DNA of 64,000 nt from Bacillus sp. Marseille-Q1617 (GCF_903645295.1 NZ_CAHJXM010000001.1:1489501-1553500); one strand, 5' to 3'; positions 8,214-17,248 are shown, counted from the stretch's first letter. Numbers and translations are program-made. The notes: generated by a model not told the origin, from the letters alone.

Positions 8214-10037
8214 ATGAGCAAGAAATCAAAAGTCAATAAGAATGTCTTAAGCCGCTTTCACTATTCAATCGATCAGGTAATCGATAAGCCATTTAACTGG
8301 GAGCAGCTTTGGCGCTTACTAACCTATTTAAAGCCATATTCGAAAAAACTGCTTCCCCTTTCGATTGTTACCGTCCTGATTACAACCGCAATCCGGTTGA
8401 TCATCCCTATTCTGATAGGGGTGTATACTCTTGATAAAGCAATACGTCAGAAAGATGGAACGCTCCTTTTTACACTGGTGGGCATCATCGCAGGACTTTA
8501 TGTCATTAATTATGTCGCCAACGTCCTCCGGATACGCTGGATGAACGAGCTGGGGCAGGGAGTGATTTATGACTTGAGGAAGCATCTGTTCAGTCATGTC
8601 CAGTGGCTGTCGCACCGCTTCTTCGACCAGCGCTCGGCCGGTTCGATTCTTGTACGGATCATGAACGATATCAACTCCCTCCAGGAACTATTTACGAATG
8701 GAGTCATCAACCTGCTGATGGACATCATCCTGCTTGCGGGGATCATCGTCATCTTATTCACACTCAGTCCGGAACTTACATTGGCGGTCATGGTCATCTT
8801 GCCAATCATGTTCTTTATTTCCACCAGCCTGAGAAAAAATATCCGCAGATCCTGGCAGGATGTGAGAATAAAACAGGCCAAACTAAATTCACATTTAAAT
8901 GAGAGTATACAAGGGATTCGTGTCACTCAATCGTTTACCCAGGAAAAAGAAAATATGGCTTTCTTCGATGGAGTAAATACCGAGACCTTCGACAGCTGGA
9001 AAACAGCCACGAAGAAAAATGCCATGTTCAGGCCAATGGTTGAATTGACAAATGCAGTAGGGACAGCCGTATTGATCTGGTATGGAGCGCACCTTATCCA
9101 AGGCGGGTCTTTGGAACTCGGGGAATTCGTTTCATTTGCCTTCTATCTGGGGATGTTCTGGGAGCCGATTTCGAGGCTTGGCCAGGTTTACAATCAGCTG
9201 CTGATCGGGATGGCATCATCCGAACGTATCTTTGAATTTCTGGATGAACAGCCGATTGTCAATGAAAAACAAAACGCTATTGAATTGAATGATATAAAAG
9301 GCCGAATTCAATTTGAAAATGTGGAATTCTCATATGATGATAAGAGAAAAGCACTTAAGAACATCAATTTGGAAATGAAAGAAGGGCAGACTGTCGCATT
9401 GGTCGGTCACACAGGCTCCGGGAAAACAACCATCGCTAATTTGATCAGCCGATTCTACGACCCTACCAAAGGGGAAGTGAAAATCGACGGAGTCAATTTA
9501 CGTGATGTAACAGTATCAAGCTTACGAAGCCAAATCAGCATCGTGCTGCAAGATACCTTCATCTTCTCGGGCACCATCAAAGACAACATCCGATTTGGCA
9601 GGCCGGATGCTACTGATGAAGAAGTCCGCGCGGCTGCAGAAGCCATTGGAGCGAACGAATTCATCGAGAAACTTTCTGACGGGTATGATACCGAGGTTGA
9701 AGAAAGAGGAAACGTCTTATCCGTCGGCGAAAGACAGCTCTTGTCATTTGCCCGCGCGCTTCTCGCTAATCCGCGCATCATCATTTTGGATGAAGCCACA
9801 GCTTCCATCGACACAGAAACAGAAGTAAAGATTCAAAACGCCTTGAAGAAACTGCTTGCCGGACGCACAGCGATCATCATTGCACACCGGCTATCGACCA
9901 TCCGCGAATCTGATAACATCTTTGTCCTTGAACAAGGAAAGATCAAGGAATCCGGAAACCATGATGAACTCATGGACCAGGAGGGCGATTATTACGAGCT
10001 GGTGAAATCACAGTTTAAGATGCTCGAGGCTATGTAG
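8214..10037 (+). CDS. yknV: ABC exporter half-transporter, catalytic subunit (YknV type)
   Basis: A 607-residue partner of the preceding subunit, with an N-terminal extension, six transmembrane helices and a C-terminal ATPase. Walker A is GHTGSGKTT and Walker B ends in LDEATASID with the catalytic Glu intact, but the signature is LSVGERQ instead of LSGGQ. Together the pair gives one complete and one degenerate ATP site. The ATG at 8214 is chosen over the GTG that directly follows the yknU stop because GTGAGGGG then serves as the ribosome-binding site. Confidence 0.85.
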   Translation: MSKKSKVNKNVLSRFHYSIDQVIDKPFNWEQLWRLLTYLKPYSKKLLPLSIVTVLITTAIRLIIPILIGVYTLDKAIRQKDGTLLFTLVGIIAGLYVINYVANVLRIRWMNELGQGVIYDLRKHLFSHVQWLSHRFFDQRSAGSILVRIMNDINSLQELFTNGVINLLMDIILLAGIIVILFTLSPELTLAVMVILPIMFFISTSLRKNIRRSWQDVRIKQAKLNSHLNESIQGIRVTQSFTQEKENMAFFDGVNTETFDSWKTATKKNAMFRPMVELTNAVGTAVLIWYGAHLIQGGSLELGEFVSFAFYLGMFWEPISRLGQVYNQLLIGMASSERIFEFLDEQPIVNEKQNAIELNDIKGRIQFENVEFSYDDKRKALKNINLEMKEGQTVALVGHTGSGKTTIANLISRFYDPTKGEVKIDGVNLRDVTVSSLRSQISIVLQDTFIFSGTIKDNIRFGRPDATDEEVRAAAEAIGANEFIEKLSDGYDTEVEERGNVLSVGERQLLSFARALLANPRIIILDEATASIDTETEVKIQNALKKLLAGRTAIIIAHRLSTIRESDNIFVLEQGKIKESGNHDELMDQEGDYYELVKSQFKMLEAM

Positions 10038-10067
10038 GATTGAGTTTGTGTGAGTTTTGAGATTTTG

Positions 10068-10101
10068 GAAGGACCCTGCACTTGGTGTGCGGGGTTTTTT
10101 T
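10068..10101 (+). terminator. Terminator after yknV
   Basis: ACCCTGCAC pairs with GTGTGCGGGGT across a very short loop, followed by seven T. Confidence 0.8.
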
Positions 10102-10105
10102 GTTT

Positions 10106-10164
10106 GGGGGCGGTGGTGGGGACGTTTTTGGAAGTGGAATGGGAGGGAGGCGGTAAGGTGGTGA
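10106..10164 (+). other. G-rich strand-asymmetric tract
   Basis: Just after the yknV terminator the plus strand has a cluster of G runs (GGGGG, GGTGGTGGGG, GGGAGGGAGGCGG) with almost no C. No gene is supported across it. It could be sequence drift after a terminator or a G-quadruplex-forming element. Confidence 0.5.
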
Positions 10165-10206
10165 GGTTTGTCGAAATTTGAAGAATTGTCGGTAAGTTGG
10201 TATTTT

Positions 10207-10300
10207 AGGTTGATAAATTATAAAAAATGTTGATAAATCCAAATTTTTCGTTGATACCGCAATAAAAACGTTGATAACCTAATATTTTCGTTGATAATCT
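10207..10300. repeat. Five TTGATA motifs at a 20-21 base period
   Basis: TTGATA begins at 10210, 10230, 10251, 10271 and 10291. Units two to five share a looser pattern, TTGATA then A/T-rich sequence ending in CG. The stretch lies in a 464-base gap (10038-10501) with no gene other than the yknV terminator and the G-rich tract. The spacing is two helical turns. It is too short and too variable for a CRISPR array. Confidence 0.75.
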
Positions 10301-10501
10301 TTCCATTTTTCCATTTACGCTAAGAGTTAGACAGGAATCAACATTACTATTAATGATCTTTGGAATTTGTCAGCTTGCAAATTCTTATTTCATCTATACA
10401 ATTTTGAATCAGAAGAATTTTTACAAAAAAAGGGTTTTTACCGGTAAATAGAGAATAAAGAACTAATGGAAAAATAATACATCAATTAAAGGAGTGAAAA
10501 A

Positions 10502-11446
10502 GTGTTTCTAAGAGAACGCCCAGTCCCCAAAATTATTTTGTATAATGAAGCCTCACTAAAAAGGCTTCATCCTCTATCTGATTTGCGCCCCAAAATTGAA
10601 GAAGGCTTATTAAAAGCTTGGGCAGGATATAATGGTGAATGCAAAGTAGATCGTCAGTTAAGCACCATCGACGATAAGGATATATACATCATTAATGACC
10701 TGTGTATCCCTGTTGGTAATACCTATTTCCAAATTGATTCACTGATCCTAACAAAATACGTTCTGCTAATTCTGGAAATTAAAAATATTTCTGGCCACCT
10801 TGATATTTCTAATGAGTTCGGTCAGTTAAAGAGAACCCTTAATGGTGAGGTATCAGCTTTTGCGAGTCCTATTGCCCAATGTGAAAAGTACAGAATCCAC
10901 TTATCAGGCGTGTTAAAGAAAATGAAGATACCCGTCATTCCAATTGAGTTCTTAGTAGTTTTTACAAATCCCACGTCAATTCTTACTGCTTCTTCAAGTG
11001 ATACAAAAGTGCTTGAAAAAACCGTTAAAATTGAAAGCCTGCTTCCTAAAATTCATAACCTACTAAATATCTTCCATACTCCTCACCTCAGTGACAAAGA
11101 GTTGAAGCGCCTTTCCAAATTACTCTTAAGAGAGCACAAACCATTCCCGATAAATAAAATAGAATTAGACTTTACTAAAGGAGTACAATGTACAAATTGT
11201 AAAGAGTTTTCTATGATAAGGAAACAAGCTTCTTGGTTTTGTTTGAAATGCAGCTATTTTGATAAAAATGCTCATGTTCGAGCAATTAATGATTATTTCC
11301 TGTTAATAGCACCGACTATTACTAATAAGCAAGCAAGAGACTTTCTTGAAATTTCATCACCTCGTACCGCACAATATTTACTTAACTCTATGAATTTAAT
11401 TCAGTATGGTTATGGAAAAGGGACATATTATAAATCTCCAGATTAA
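10502..11446 (+). CDS. NERD-domain protein with zinc ribbon and C-terminal helical domain
   Basis: A 314-residue cytosolic protein. Residues about 35-150 match the nuclease-related domain (NERD), related to restriction-endonuclease folds: AGYNGECKVDRQL, then a DSLILTKYVLLILEIKN stretch holding the D and ExK of the putative catalytic site. Around residues 223-246 two CxxC pairs (CTNC and CLKC) form a likely zinc ribbon. The last 60 residues look like a helical DNA-binding-type module (TNKQARDFLEISSPRTAQYL). The GTG start follows AAAGGAGTG. It is A/T-richer than its neighbours and has no counterpart here in B. subtilis, suggesting an accessory gene. The function of NERD proteins is not established. 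Confidence 0.8.
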   Translation: MFLRERPVPKIILYNEASLKRLHPLSDLRPKIEEGLLKAWAGYNGECKVDRQLSTIDDKDIYIINDLCIPVGNTYFQIDSLILTKYVLLILEIKNISGHLDISNEFGQLKRTLNGEVSAFASPIAQCEKYRIHLSGVLKKMKIPVIPIEFLVVFTNPTSILTASSSDTKVLEKTVKIESLLPKIHNLLNIFHTPHLSDKELKRLSKLLLREHKPFPINKIELDFTKGVQCTNCKEFSMIRKQASWFCLKCSYFDKNAHVRAINDYFLLIAPTITNKQARDFLEISSPRTAQYLLNSMNLIQYGYGKGTYYKSPD

Positions 11447-11453
11447 TATGGGT

Positions 11454-11516
11454 ATGGGGGATGCTGAGAAAAACTTCCTGGCAAGGAATATCCCCCACAC
11501 AAGCAAATCCCTTGCC
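11454..11516 (+). other. Overlapping alternative stems after the NERD gene
   Basis: ATGGGGGAT (11454-11462) can pair with ATATCCCCCA (11488-11497), while GGCAAGG (11480-11486) can pair with CCTTGCC (11510-11516). The two stems overlap and cannot both form. There is no T run, so it is at best an atypical terminator of the NERD transcript. Confidence 0.45.
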
Positions 11517-11557
11517 CCAACCCACCCACACCATATAAACTATAACCAAACTAAAGT

Positions 11558-11575
11558 TTGTGAAAAACGTCACAA
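11558..11575 (+). promoter_or_regulatory. Rex-like operator upstream of ythA
   Basis: The 18 bases TTGTGAAAAACGTCACAA match the Rex operator pattern TTGTGAAnnnnTTCACAA with one mismatch. Rex is the NADH/NAD-sensing repressor of cytochrome bd and fermentation genes in Bacillus. A TATAAT-like -10 lies downstream at 11617-11622, and a half site (CATCACAAAC) at 11593-11602. Confidence 0.7.
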
Positions 11576-11688
11576 AATATTCATGTTCAATACATCACAA
11601 ACTCTTCAAAAGGTTTTATAATAACCAATAAGTGATAAATAGTAAGTATTCGTTATTAACTGAAATAACTGGTAGGGGGATTAATGAA

Positions 11689-13026
11689 ATGGTATTAGAT
11701 AGTGTGATATTGAGTAGAATGCTGACATCCACGACCCTCGCGTTTCATATTATTTTTGCGACGATTGGTGTAGGGGTGCCAATTATGATATCGATTGCTG
11801 AATTTGTGGGGATCAAGCGTAATGATCCCCATTATATTTTACTGGCAAGAAGGTGGGCGAGAGGATTTACGATTACCGTGGCAGTAGGGGTTGTTACGGG
11901 TACGGCGATCGGGCTCCAGTTGTCCATGTTATGGCCTGCATTCATGCAGGTAGCAGGGCAGGTTATCGCACTGCCGCTGTTCATGGAAACATTTGCGTTT
12001 TTCTTTGAAGCTATTTTTCTTGGAATCTATTTATATACGTGGGACCGCTTCAAGAATAAGTGGATTCACTGGTTGTTGACCATTCCCGTCATGATCGGGT
12101 CTTCTGCTTCGGCTTTGTTCATTACGACGGTAAATGCGTTCATGAACACACCACAGGGGTTTGAGCTGAGTGATGGGAAAGCGATCAATATCGATCCGAT
12201 TGCAGCCATGCTTAACCCTGCGACACCAACAAAGGTATTTCATGTACTGACGACAGCATATCTGACTTCAGCTCTGATCTTGGCAGGTATTACGGCTTTT
12301 GCGATTTTAAAGAAAAAGGGAAGCGAGTATCATCGCAAGGCTCTCCGCTTAACGATGGTATCCGCGCTTATTTTTGCGTTTGCGACAGCGTTGGCAGGGG
12401 ATTTGTCTGCCAAGTTCCTCGCTGAGTACCAGCCTGAAAAACTGGCTGCTGCGGAGTGGCATTTCGAAACCGAGAAAAACGCGGATTTGATTGTGTTCGG
12501 TACTTTGGATGAGAATAACGAGGTCCATAACGAAATCAGGCTTCCCGGATTTCTGAGCTTTTTAGCCGGCAGTTCTTTCGAGCATGAAGTAATCGGATTA
12601 AACGAGACGCCGGAGGATGAAAGACCGCCATTATGGATTCACTATTTATTTGATCTCATGGTTTCAATCGGATTCTACAGTATCTTCATATCAGGGGTGT
12701 TCATCCTTTTCTGGAAATGGAAGAAACGGAATGAATGGAACAAGCCTCTGTTATGGGGGATCGTGGCAAGCGGTCCGCTTGCAATGCTGGCAATCGAATT
12801 CGGCTGGATTTTTGCAGAGGTAGGACGCCAGCCGTGGATCCTCCGAGGCTATATGAAAGTGGCGGATGCTGCGACGAAAGCTGATGGTGTCGGCTTGACG
12901 TTTGTGATGTTTGTTGCACTATATATTCTGCTCGGGATTTTATGTGTAGTCGTATTAATCAAAATGTTCAAGAATAAACCGGCAGAAGCTGAGCTGGAAC
13001 AGCGTTTTCCTAAACGCACTGAATGA
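11689..13026 (+). CDS. ythA: Cytochrome bd-type quinol oxidase subunit I (YthA type)
   Basis: A 445-residue membrane subunit carrying the haems of a bd-type terminal oxidase, which oxidises quinol and reduces oxygen without pumping protons. It has about nine hydrophobic helices, an N-terminal haem-ligand region (LAFHIIFATIG), the GRQPW motif near residue 385, and a short Q loop, as in the cyanide-insensitive (CioA) group and B. subtilis YthA. The ATG at 11689 is chosen because GGTAGGGGG precedes it; the longer open frame has no ribosome-binding site. A Rex-like site lies upstream and ythB follows. Confidence 0.88.
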   Translation: MVLDSVILSRMLTSTTLAFHIIFATIGVGVPIMISIAEFVGIKRNDPHYILLARRWARGFTITVAVGVVTGTAIGLQLSMLWPAFMQVAGQVIALPLFMETFAFFFEAIFLGIYLYTWDRFKNKWIHWLLTIPVMIGSSASALFITTVNAFMNTPQGFELSDGKAINIDPIAAMLNPATPTKVFHVLTTAYLTSALILAGITAFAILKKKGSEYHRKALRLTMVSALIFAFATALAGDLSAKFLAEYQPEKLAAAEWHFETEKNADLIVFGTLDENNEVHNEIRLPGFLSFLAGSSFEHEVIGLNETPEDERPPLWIHYLFDLMVSIGFYSIFISGVFILFWKWKKRNEWNKPLLWGIVASGPLAMLAIEFGWIFAEVGRQPWILRGYMKVADAATKADGVGLTFVMFVALYILLGILCVVVLIKMFKNKPAEAELEQRFPKRTE

Positions 13027-13032
13027 CTCGGA

Positions 13033-13085
13033 CAGCCCCTTAAAAGATAAACTGTTTTCTAAAGTGTTTTGAATCGAAGGGGCTG
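13033..13085 (+). other. Intercistronic hairpin between ythA and ythB
   Basis: CAGCCCCTT (13033-13041) and AAGGGGCTG (13077-13085) pair perfectly around a 35-base A/T-rich loop, just after the ythA stop. A short TGTTTAA follows, so it is at most a weak terminator; an mRNA processing or stability element is equally possible. Confidence 0.5.
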
Positions 13086-13121
13086 CTGTTTAACTCTAGG
13101 TTTAATAAAGGAGGAATGGCT

Positions 13122-14135
13122 ATGAGTTTGGAAATAGTGGGGATTACAGTGTTATGGATCTTCCTTTATGGTTATCTCATTGTGGCATCGATTGATTTCG
13201 GAGCCGGTTTCTTTGCTTTTTATGGTAGGTTGAAAAATAAGGAGCATACGTTGAATGTACTGATTAGCCGGTACTTGTCCCCCGTATGGGAAGTGACAAA
13301 TGTTTTCTTTGTGTTCTTTTTCGTAGGGCTTGTCGGTTTTTTCCCTGATGCAGCCTATTATTATGGAACTGCTTTGCTGATACCAGGGAGTATTGCCATC
13401 ATACTGCTTGCCATTCGTGGAAGCTTTTATGCATTCAATAATTATGGTTCAAAGGAAAACATCATCTATCTTTTTCTTTACGGAGCGACAGGGTTATTGA
13501 TTCCGGCTTCCTTATCAACAGCTTTGACGATTTCTGAAGGAGGATTTCTCGAAGTGGCAGACGGCAATGTTACATTCCTGGCGGGAGAATTGTTTACAAG
13601 CCCTTATTCTTGGAGCGTGGTTGTTCTGTCTATTGTTTCTGTTTTGTTTATCAGTGCAGCCTTTTTGACTTATTACGCAGATAGGGCAGGGGACATGGAT
13701 TCACGGGAAGTATTGAGGAAGTTTTCATTGTTCTGGAGCCCTCCAACCATATTGGCCAGTTTTTTGGTTTTTGTTGGGCTCAGGGAGCATAATCAAGAAC
13801 ATTTTATGAATGCGCTTGATATCTGGTGGATGTTCGGGCTTTCATTAGCCAGTTTTTTGGCGGCATCTTACCTGATTTACAAACGTAAGAAGTTCGGAAC
13901 GGCATTTGTATTGGTCATGCTTCAGTTTTTCTTTGCATTCTTTGGATACGGCGCATCCCATTTGCCATATATCTTGAAACCGTATATAACGATTGAATCT
14001 AGTGTAACTAACCCGACAATGGGTATGGCACTCGTGATTGCGTTTGTTGCAGGCCTGCTGCTATTGATCCCTTCTTTGATTTTACTTATGAGATTATTTT
14101 TGTTCGATGCAGACTATGTAAAAGGGAAGAAATGA
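13122..14135 (+). CDS. ythB: Cytochrome bd-type quinol oxidase subunit II (YthB type)
   Basis: A 337-residue membrane protein with about eight helices, the CydB partner of the preceding subunit. The N terminus (IFLYGYLIVASIDFGAGFFAFY) has the Asp-Phe-Gly-Ala-Gly segment typical of CydB. The ATG at 13122 is placed seven bases after AAAGGAGG; the ATG two codons earlier is too close to it. The subunits form one operon, probably under Rex. The accessory exporter genes cydCD do not follow. Confidence 0.88.
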   Translation: MSLEIVGITVLWIFLYGYLIVASIDFGAGFFAFYGRLKNKEHTLNVLISRYLSPVWEVTNVFFVFFFVGLVGFFPDAAYYYGTALLIPGSIAIILLAIRGSFYAFNNYGSKENIIYLFLYGATGLLIPASLSTALTISEGGFLEVADGNVTFLAGELFTSPYSWSVVVLSIVSVLFISAAFLTYYADRAGDMDSREVLRKFSLFWSPPTILASFLVFVGLREHNQEHFMNALDIWWMFGLSLASFLAASYLIYKRKKFGTAFVLVMLQFFFAFFGYGASHLPYILKPYITIESSVTNPTMGMALVIAFVAGLLLLIPSLILLMRLFLFDADYVKGKK

Positions 14136-14210
14136 AAAACAACCTCAGGTATAACCTATTGAACAGCTTCTGAGGAATTGCAGTAACAGTGAAAATTCAT
14201 CGGCGGATGA

Positions 14211-14257
14211 AAGCGGAAAATCATGTGATCCTAACATGATTTTCTGCTTTTTTTACC
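14211..14257 (+). terminator. Terminator after ythB
   Basis: AGCGGAAAATCATG (14212-14225) pairs with CATGATTTTCTGCT (14235-14248) with one wobble, followed by TTTTTTT. Confidence 0.92.
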
Positions 14258-14335
14258 TTACAAAATCGATATCATGATAAACTTCATGCTAAAATAAAGA
14301 TATGAATGTTACTGGAAAATCTGGGGGAATTTATT

Positions 14336-14998
14336 ATGAAAAAAGAATTTGTAGTGATAGGCTTGGGGCGGTTCGGCGGAAGCATCGTCCGTTCTTTGAC
14401 CGACCAGGGGATGGAAGTGATGGCCATCGATCAGGATGAAGATAAAGTAAATGAATTTTCATCTATTGCTTCCCATGCCGTTGTGGCAGATTCAACGGAC
14501 GAATCCGTTTTGAAAAGCCTGGGGATCAGAAATTTCGATCACGTAATCGTTGCGATCGGTGATGATATTCAGTCCAGTGTATTGACTACGCTTATGTTAA
14601 AAGAAATAGGTGTCAAAAAGATTACCGTAAAAGCACAGAACGATTATCATGAAAAAGTCCTTCGAAAAATAGGGGCCAATCAGGTTGTACATCCAGAACG
14701 CGACATGGGGAGAAGAATCGCTCATAATATTATTTCCAACAACGTACTGGATTACCTTGAGCTTTCTGATGAACATTCCATTGTAGAGATTGTCGCAAAT
14801 GAACATTTGGCTGGAAATACACTGATTGATCTCGATATCCGTGCCAAGTATGGAATCAATATTGTAGCCATCAAACGAGAAAGGGATATAATCGTTTCCC
14901 CTCAGGCTGACGAGCAAATCAGGGTGGGGGATATCCTGATCGTCATTGGTGCCGACACAGATATCAACCGGTTTGAAAAGAAGGTTTTTTCCCTATAG
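14336..14998 (+). CDS. ktrC: Potassium uptake regulatory subunit KtrC
   Basis: A 220-residue RCK protein that forms a cytoplasmic octameric ring gating a KtrB/KtrD potassium channel. The N-terminal TrkA-N domain has the nucleotide-binding GLGRFGGS loop (Gly9, Gly11, Gly14) and an acidic strand end (AIDQDEDKV); the TrkA-C domain (residues about 140-220) is the type that binds cyclic di-AMP in relatives. The ATG at 14336 follows CTGGGGGAA; the frame is open 10 codons further but without support. It is a lone gene, as ktrC (ykqB) is in B. subtilis, next to rnjA. Confidence 0.93.
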   Translation: MKKEFVVIGLGRFGGSIVRSLTDQGMEVMAIDQDEDKVNEFSSIASHAVVADSTDESVLKSLGIRNFDHVIVAIGDDIQSSVLTTLMLKEIGVKKITVKAQNDYHEKVLRKIGANQVVHPERDMGRRIAHNIISNNVLDYLELSDEHSIVEIVANEHLAGNTLIDLDIRAKYGINIVAIKRERDIIVSPQADEQIRVGDILIVIGADTDINRFEKKVFSL

Positions 14999-15007
14999 CC
15001 CATATGA

Positions 15008-15040
15008 AAAGGCTCAGAGCAAATGCTCTGAGCCTTTTTA
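15008..15040. terminator. Bidirectional terminator between ktrC and rnjA
   Basis: AAAGGCTCAGAGC and GCTCTGAGCCTTT pair perfectly around AAAT, with A and T runs on either side. It serves the two convergent genes. Confidence 0.95.
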
Positions 15041-16708
15041 TTAAACTTCCATGATGATTGGTAATATCATTGGACGTCTTTTCGTTTTTTCATATAAGAA
15101 TGGAGCCAATGTATCAGTGATTTCATTCTTGATTTCAGACCACTGAGAAGTTCTTCTTTCAAGAACTTTGTTTAGATGCTTGGCAATCAGATTCTGAGCT
15201 TCATTGATTAGATCACCGGATTCACGCATATAAACGAATCCTCTTGAAATCAAATCAGGGCCTGAAGCAATCTTGAACTCCTTCATATCGATACTAACGA
15301 CTACAATGACAAGTCCTTCTTCAGAAAGGATACGGCGGTCACGCAATACGATGTTACCGATATCGCCAATCCCGCTTCCATCGATATAGACATTTCCTGA
15401 AGGGATTTTACCTGCTACCTGGGCAGAGTCGCTGCTAAGCGCAAGCACTTCTCCATTATCCATGATGAAGCAGTTTCCTTCTTGCACGCCGCAATCCACA
15501 CCGATTTGCGCATGCATCTTCTGCATTCTGAACTCACCGTGAATCGGCATGAAGAACGTCGGATTCATTAAACGGAGCATCAATTTCATCTCTTCCTGTC
15601 CGCCGTGGCCAGAAGTGTGTATATCGTTCAATGGACCGTGAATGACTTCAGCGCCGGCACGATACAGCAGGTTGATCGTGCGGTTAACACTGATCGTGTT
15701 CCCTGGAATTGGGGAAGAGGAGAATACAACGGTATCTCCAGGCTGTATCTGAATCTGGCGGTGAGTGCCATTCGCTATTCTTGATAATGCGGCCATTGGT
15801 TCACCTTGAGAACCGGTACAAAGAATGGCAACTTCGTTCGCTGGCAGGCGATTGATTTGGTTATGTTCGATGAACGTATCTTTAGGAGCATTGATATACC
15901 CTAATTCCTGCCCGATTGTAATGGCTGCTTCCATACTCCGGCCGAATACCGCTACTTTACGGTTATGGTAAACGGCTGCTTCAACCACCTGCTGAAGACG
16001 GTGAATGTTTGAAGCAAAGGTTGCAAAGATGACACGTCCGTCCACTTTGCGGAAGATATCATTGATGCTTTCTCCGACTTTGCGTTCCGACATTGTGAAG
16101 TTTGGAACTTCTGCGTTCGTACTGTCAGAAAGCAGGCAGAGAACTCCTTCTTTGCCGATCTCAGCCATTTTGGCAAGGTTCGCGGGCTCGCCGACTGGTG
16201 TGAAATCGAATTTGAAGTCTCCAGTGTGTACGACATTTCCAGGTGGTGTTTTAACGACGATTCCATAAGAATCAGGAATACTGTGTGTCGTCCTGAAAAA
16301 GGTCACAGATGTTTTACGGAACTTGATCACATCATCTTCTTGAATGACATTCAGCTTGGCATTCCTTAATAAACCGTGTTCTTCCAGTTTATTTTTAATA
16401 AGGCCAAGAGCAAGCTTGCCTCCATAAATCGGGATGTTCAGTTCGCGGAGCAGGTATGGAATCCCGCCGATATGGTCTTCGTGACCATGGGTGACGAAGA
16501 GACCCTTGATTTTATCCGCGTTTTTTACAAGGTATGTGTAATCCGGGATTACATAGTCGATACCGAGCAATTCATCTTCAGGAAATTTAATTCCCGCATC
16601 GATTAAAATGATTTCGTCTTGAAATTGTACGCCGTATGTGTTTTTTCCGATTTCACCTAAACCGCCAAGGGCAAATACTGCGGTTTGATCATTCTTTACA
16701 AATTTCAT
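15041..16708 (-). CDS. rnjA: Ribonuclease J1
   Basis: A 555-residue metallo-beta-lactamase/beta-CASP nuclease with 5' exonuclease and endonuclease activity, central to mRNA decay in Firmicutes. The zinc-binding motif is HGHEDH at residues 74-79 ([14 protein letters not shown]); further beta-CASP features include GTGSQGEP in the form [15 protein letters not shown] and HTSGHGG. Length is that of B. subtilis RNase J1 (YkqC). rpoY lies three bases upstream of its start region and is surely co-transcribed. Confidence 0.97.
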   Translation of the reverse strand: MKFVKNDQTAVFALGGLGEIGKNTYGVQFQDEIILIDAGIKFPEDELLGIDYVIPDYTYLVKNADKIKGLFVTHGHEDHIGGIPYLLRELNIPIYGGKLALGLIKNKLEEHGLLRNAKLNVIQEDDVIKFRKTSVTFFRTTHSIPDSYGIVVKTPPGNVVHTGDFKFDFTPVGEPANLAKMAEIGKEGVLCLLSDSTNAEVPNFTMSERKVGESINDIFRKVDGRVIFATFASNIHRLQQVVEAAVYHNRKVAVFGRSMEAAITIGQELGYINAPKDTFIEHNQINRLPANEVAILCTGSQGEPMAALSRIANGTHRQIQIQPGDTVVFSSSPIPGNTISVNRTINLLYRAGAEVIHGPLNDIHTSGHGGQEEMKLMLRLMNPTFFMPIHGEFRMQKMHAQIGVDCGVQEGNCFIMDNGEVLALSSDSAQVAGKIPSGNVYIDGSGIGDIGNIVLRDRRILSEEGLVIVVVSIDMKEFKIASGPDLISRGFVYMRESGDLINEAQNLIAKHLNKVLERRTSQWSEIKNEITDTLAPFLYEKTKRRPMILPIIMEV

Positions 16709-16711
16709 TGA

Positions 16712-16918
16712 TTATTTCTCCATCTCGAAAGAATGGTGGTTTTGTTCATACTCTAAAAAAGCGCCCTCTAGCTTCTGTACGAATTCAATGTTATAAGGTT
16801 TCTCTTTAAGTTTCTGGCGTACTTCTCTTTCTGATTCAGCTTCCATGTAAAGTGAATTTGTGCATTCGCGAACAGGCACTTCAGCTTTACTGTCTTGATA
16901 AAATACTTTGAAAATCAT
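16712..16918 (-). CDS. rpoY: RNA polymerase epsilon subunit RpoY (YkzG)
   Basis: A 68-residue acidic protein of the DUF1447 family, the small epsilon subunit of RNA polymerase in Firmicutes. The sequence begins [18 protein letters not shown] and includes [15 protein letters not shown], both typical. AAGGAGAGAG precedes the ATG. It stands directly upstream of rnjA as in B. subtilis and Staphylococcus. Confidence 0.95.
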   Translation of the reverse strand: MIFKVFYQDSKAEVPVRECTNSLYMEAESEREVRQKLKEKPYNIEFVQKLEGAFLEYEQNHHSFEMEK

Positions 16919-17197
16919 GTTTTTTCTCTCTCCTTATCCGTTTTCAAAAAATCTAACTTTCATCTATGATAAAAAAGTTATCAACTATGTCGACCAGGCA
17001 TGCACAAGCCTGCCTGTCAAAAAGGAAGATGGTCACTGTAAGAGTGAAAACTCCTTAAGTCTTCTATTAATAAACAATAATAAAATGTAATCTACAATGA
17101 TAATATTGATTATGTATGTTTTGATTATAAAGGATTCCCGGCAGTAAATAAAGTTTTACGAGGAACTCAAGGTAAAAATGATGTTAATAATAAGAGA

Positions 17198-17248
17198 GGG
17201 ACCGAAACCAAAGGAGACGAATAAATGCTCGCTAATGGCCTCAGTCCC
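17198..17248 (-). other. 12-bp stem-loop that pairs fully only as minus-strand RNA
   Basis: On the minus strand GGGACTGAGGCC and GGTTTCGGTCCC form a 12-bp stem with three G-U wobbles; on the plus strand the same positions would be C-A or A-C mismatches. The 27-base loop contains CTCCTTT (complement of 17210-17216), and TCTCTTATTATT follows the stem. This looks like the 3' end of the RNA that carries the small ORF at 17302-17373. Confidence 0.5.

Noticed and set aside
10207..10300. CRISPR array
   Set aside because: Repeats are only six to eight bases, spacers are not unique 30-base units, and there are no cas genes.
11454..11516. Leader attenuator or riboswitch for ythA
   Set aside because: The likely ythA promoter lies downstream of these stems, so they would not be in its leader. 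They more likely belong to the end of the NERD transcript.
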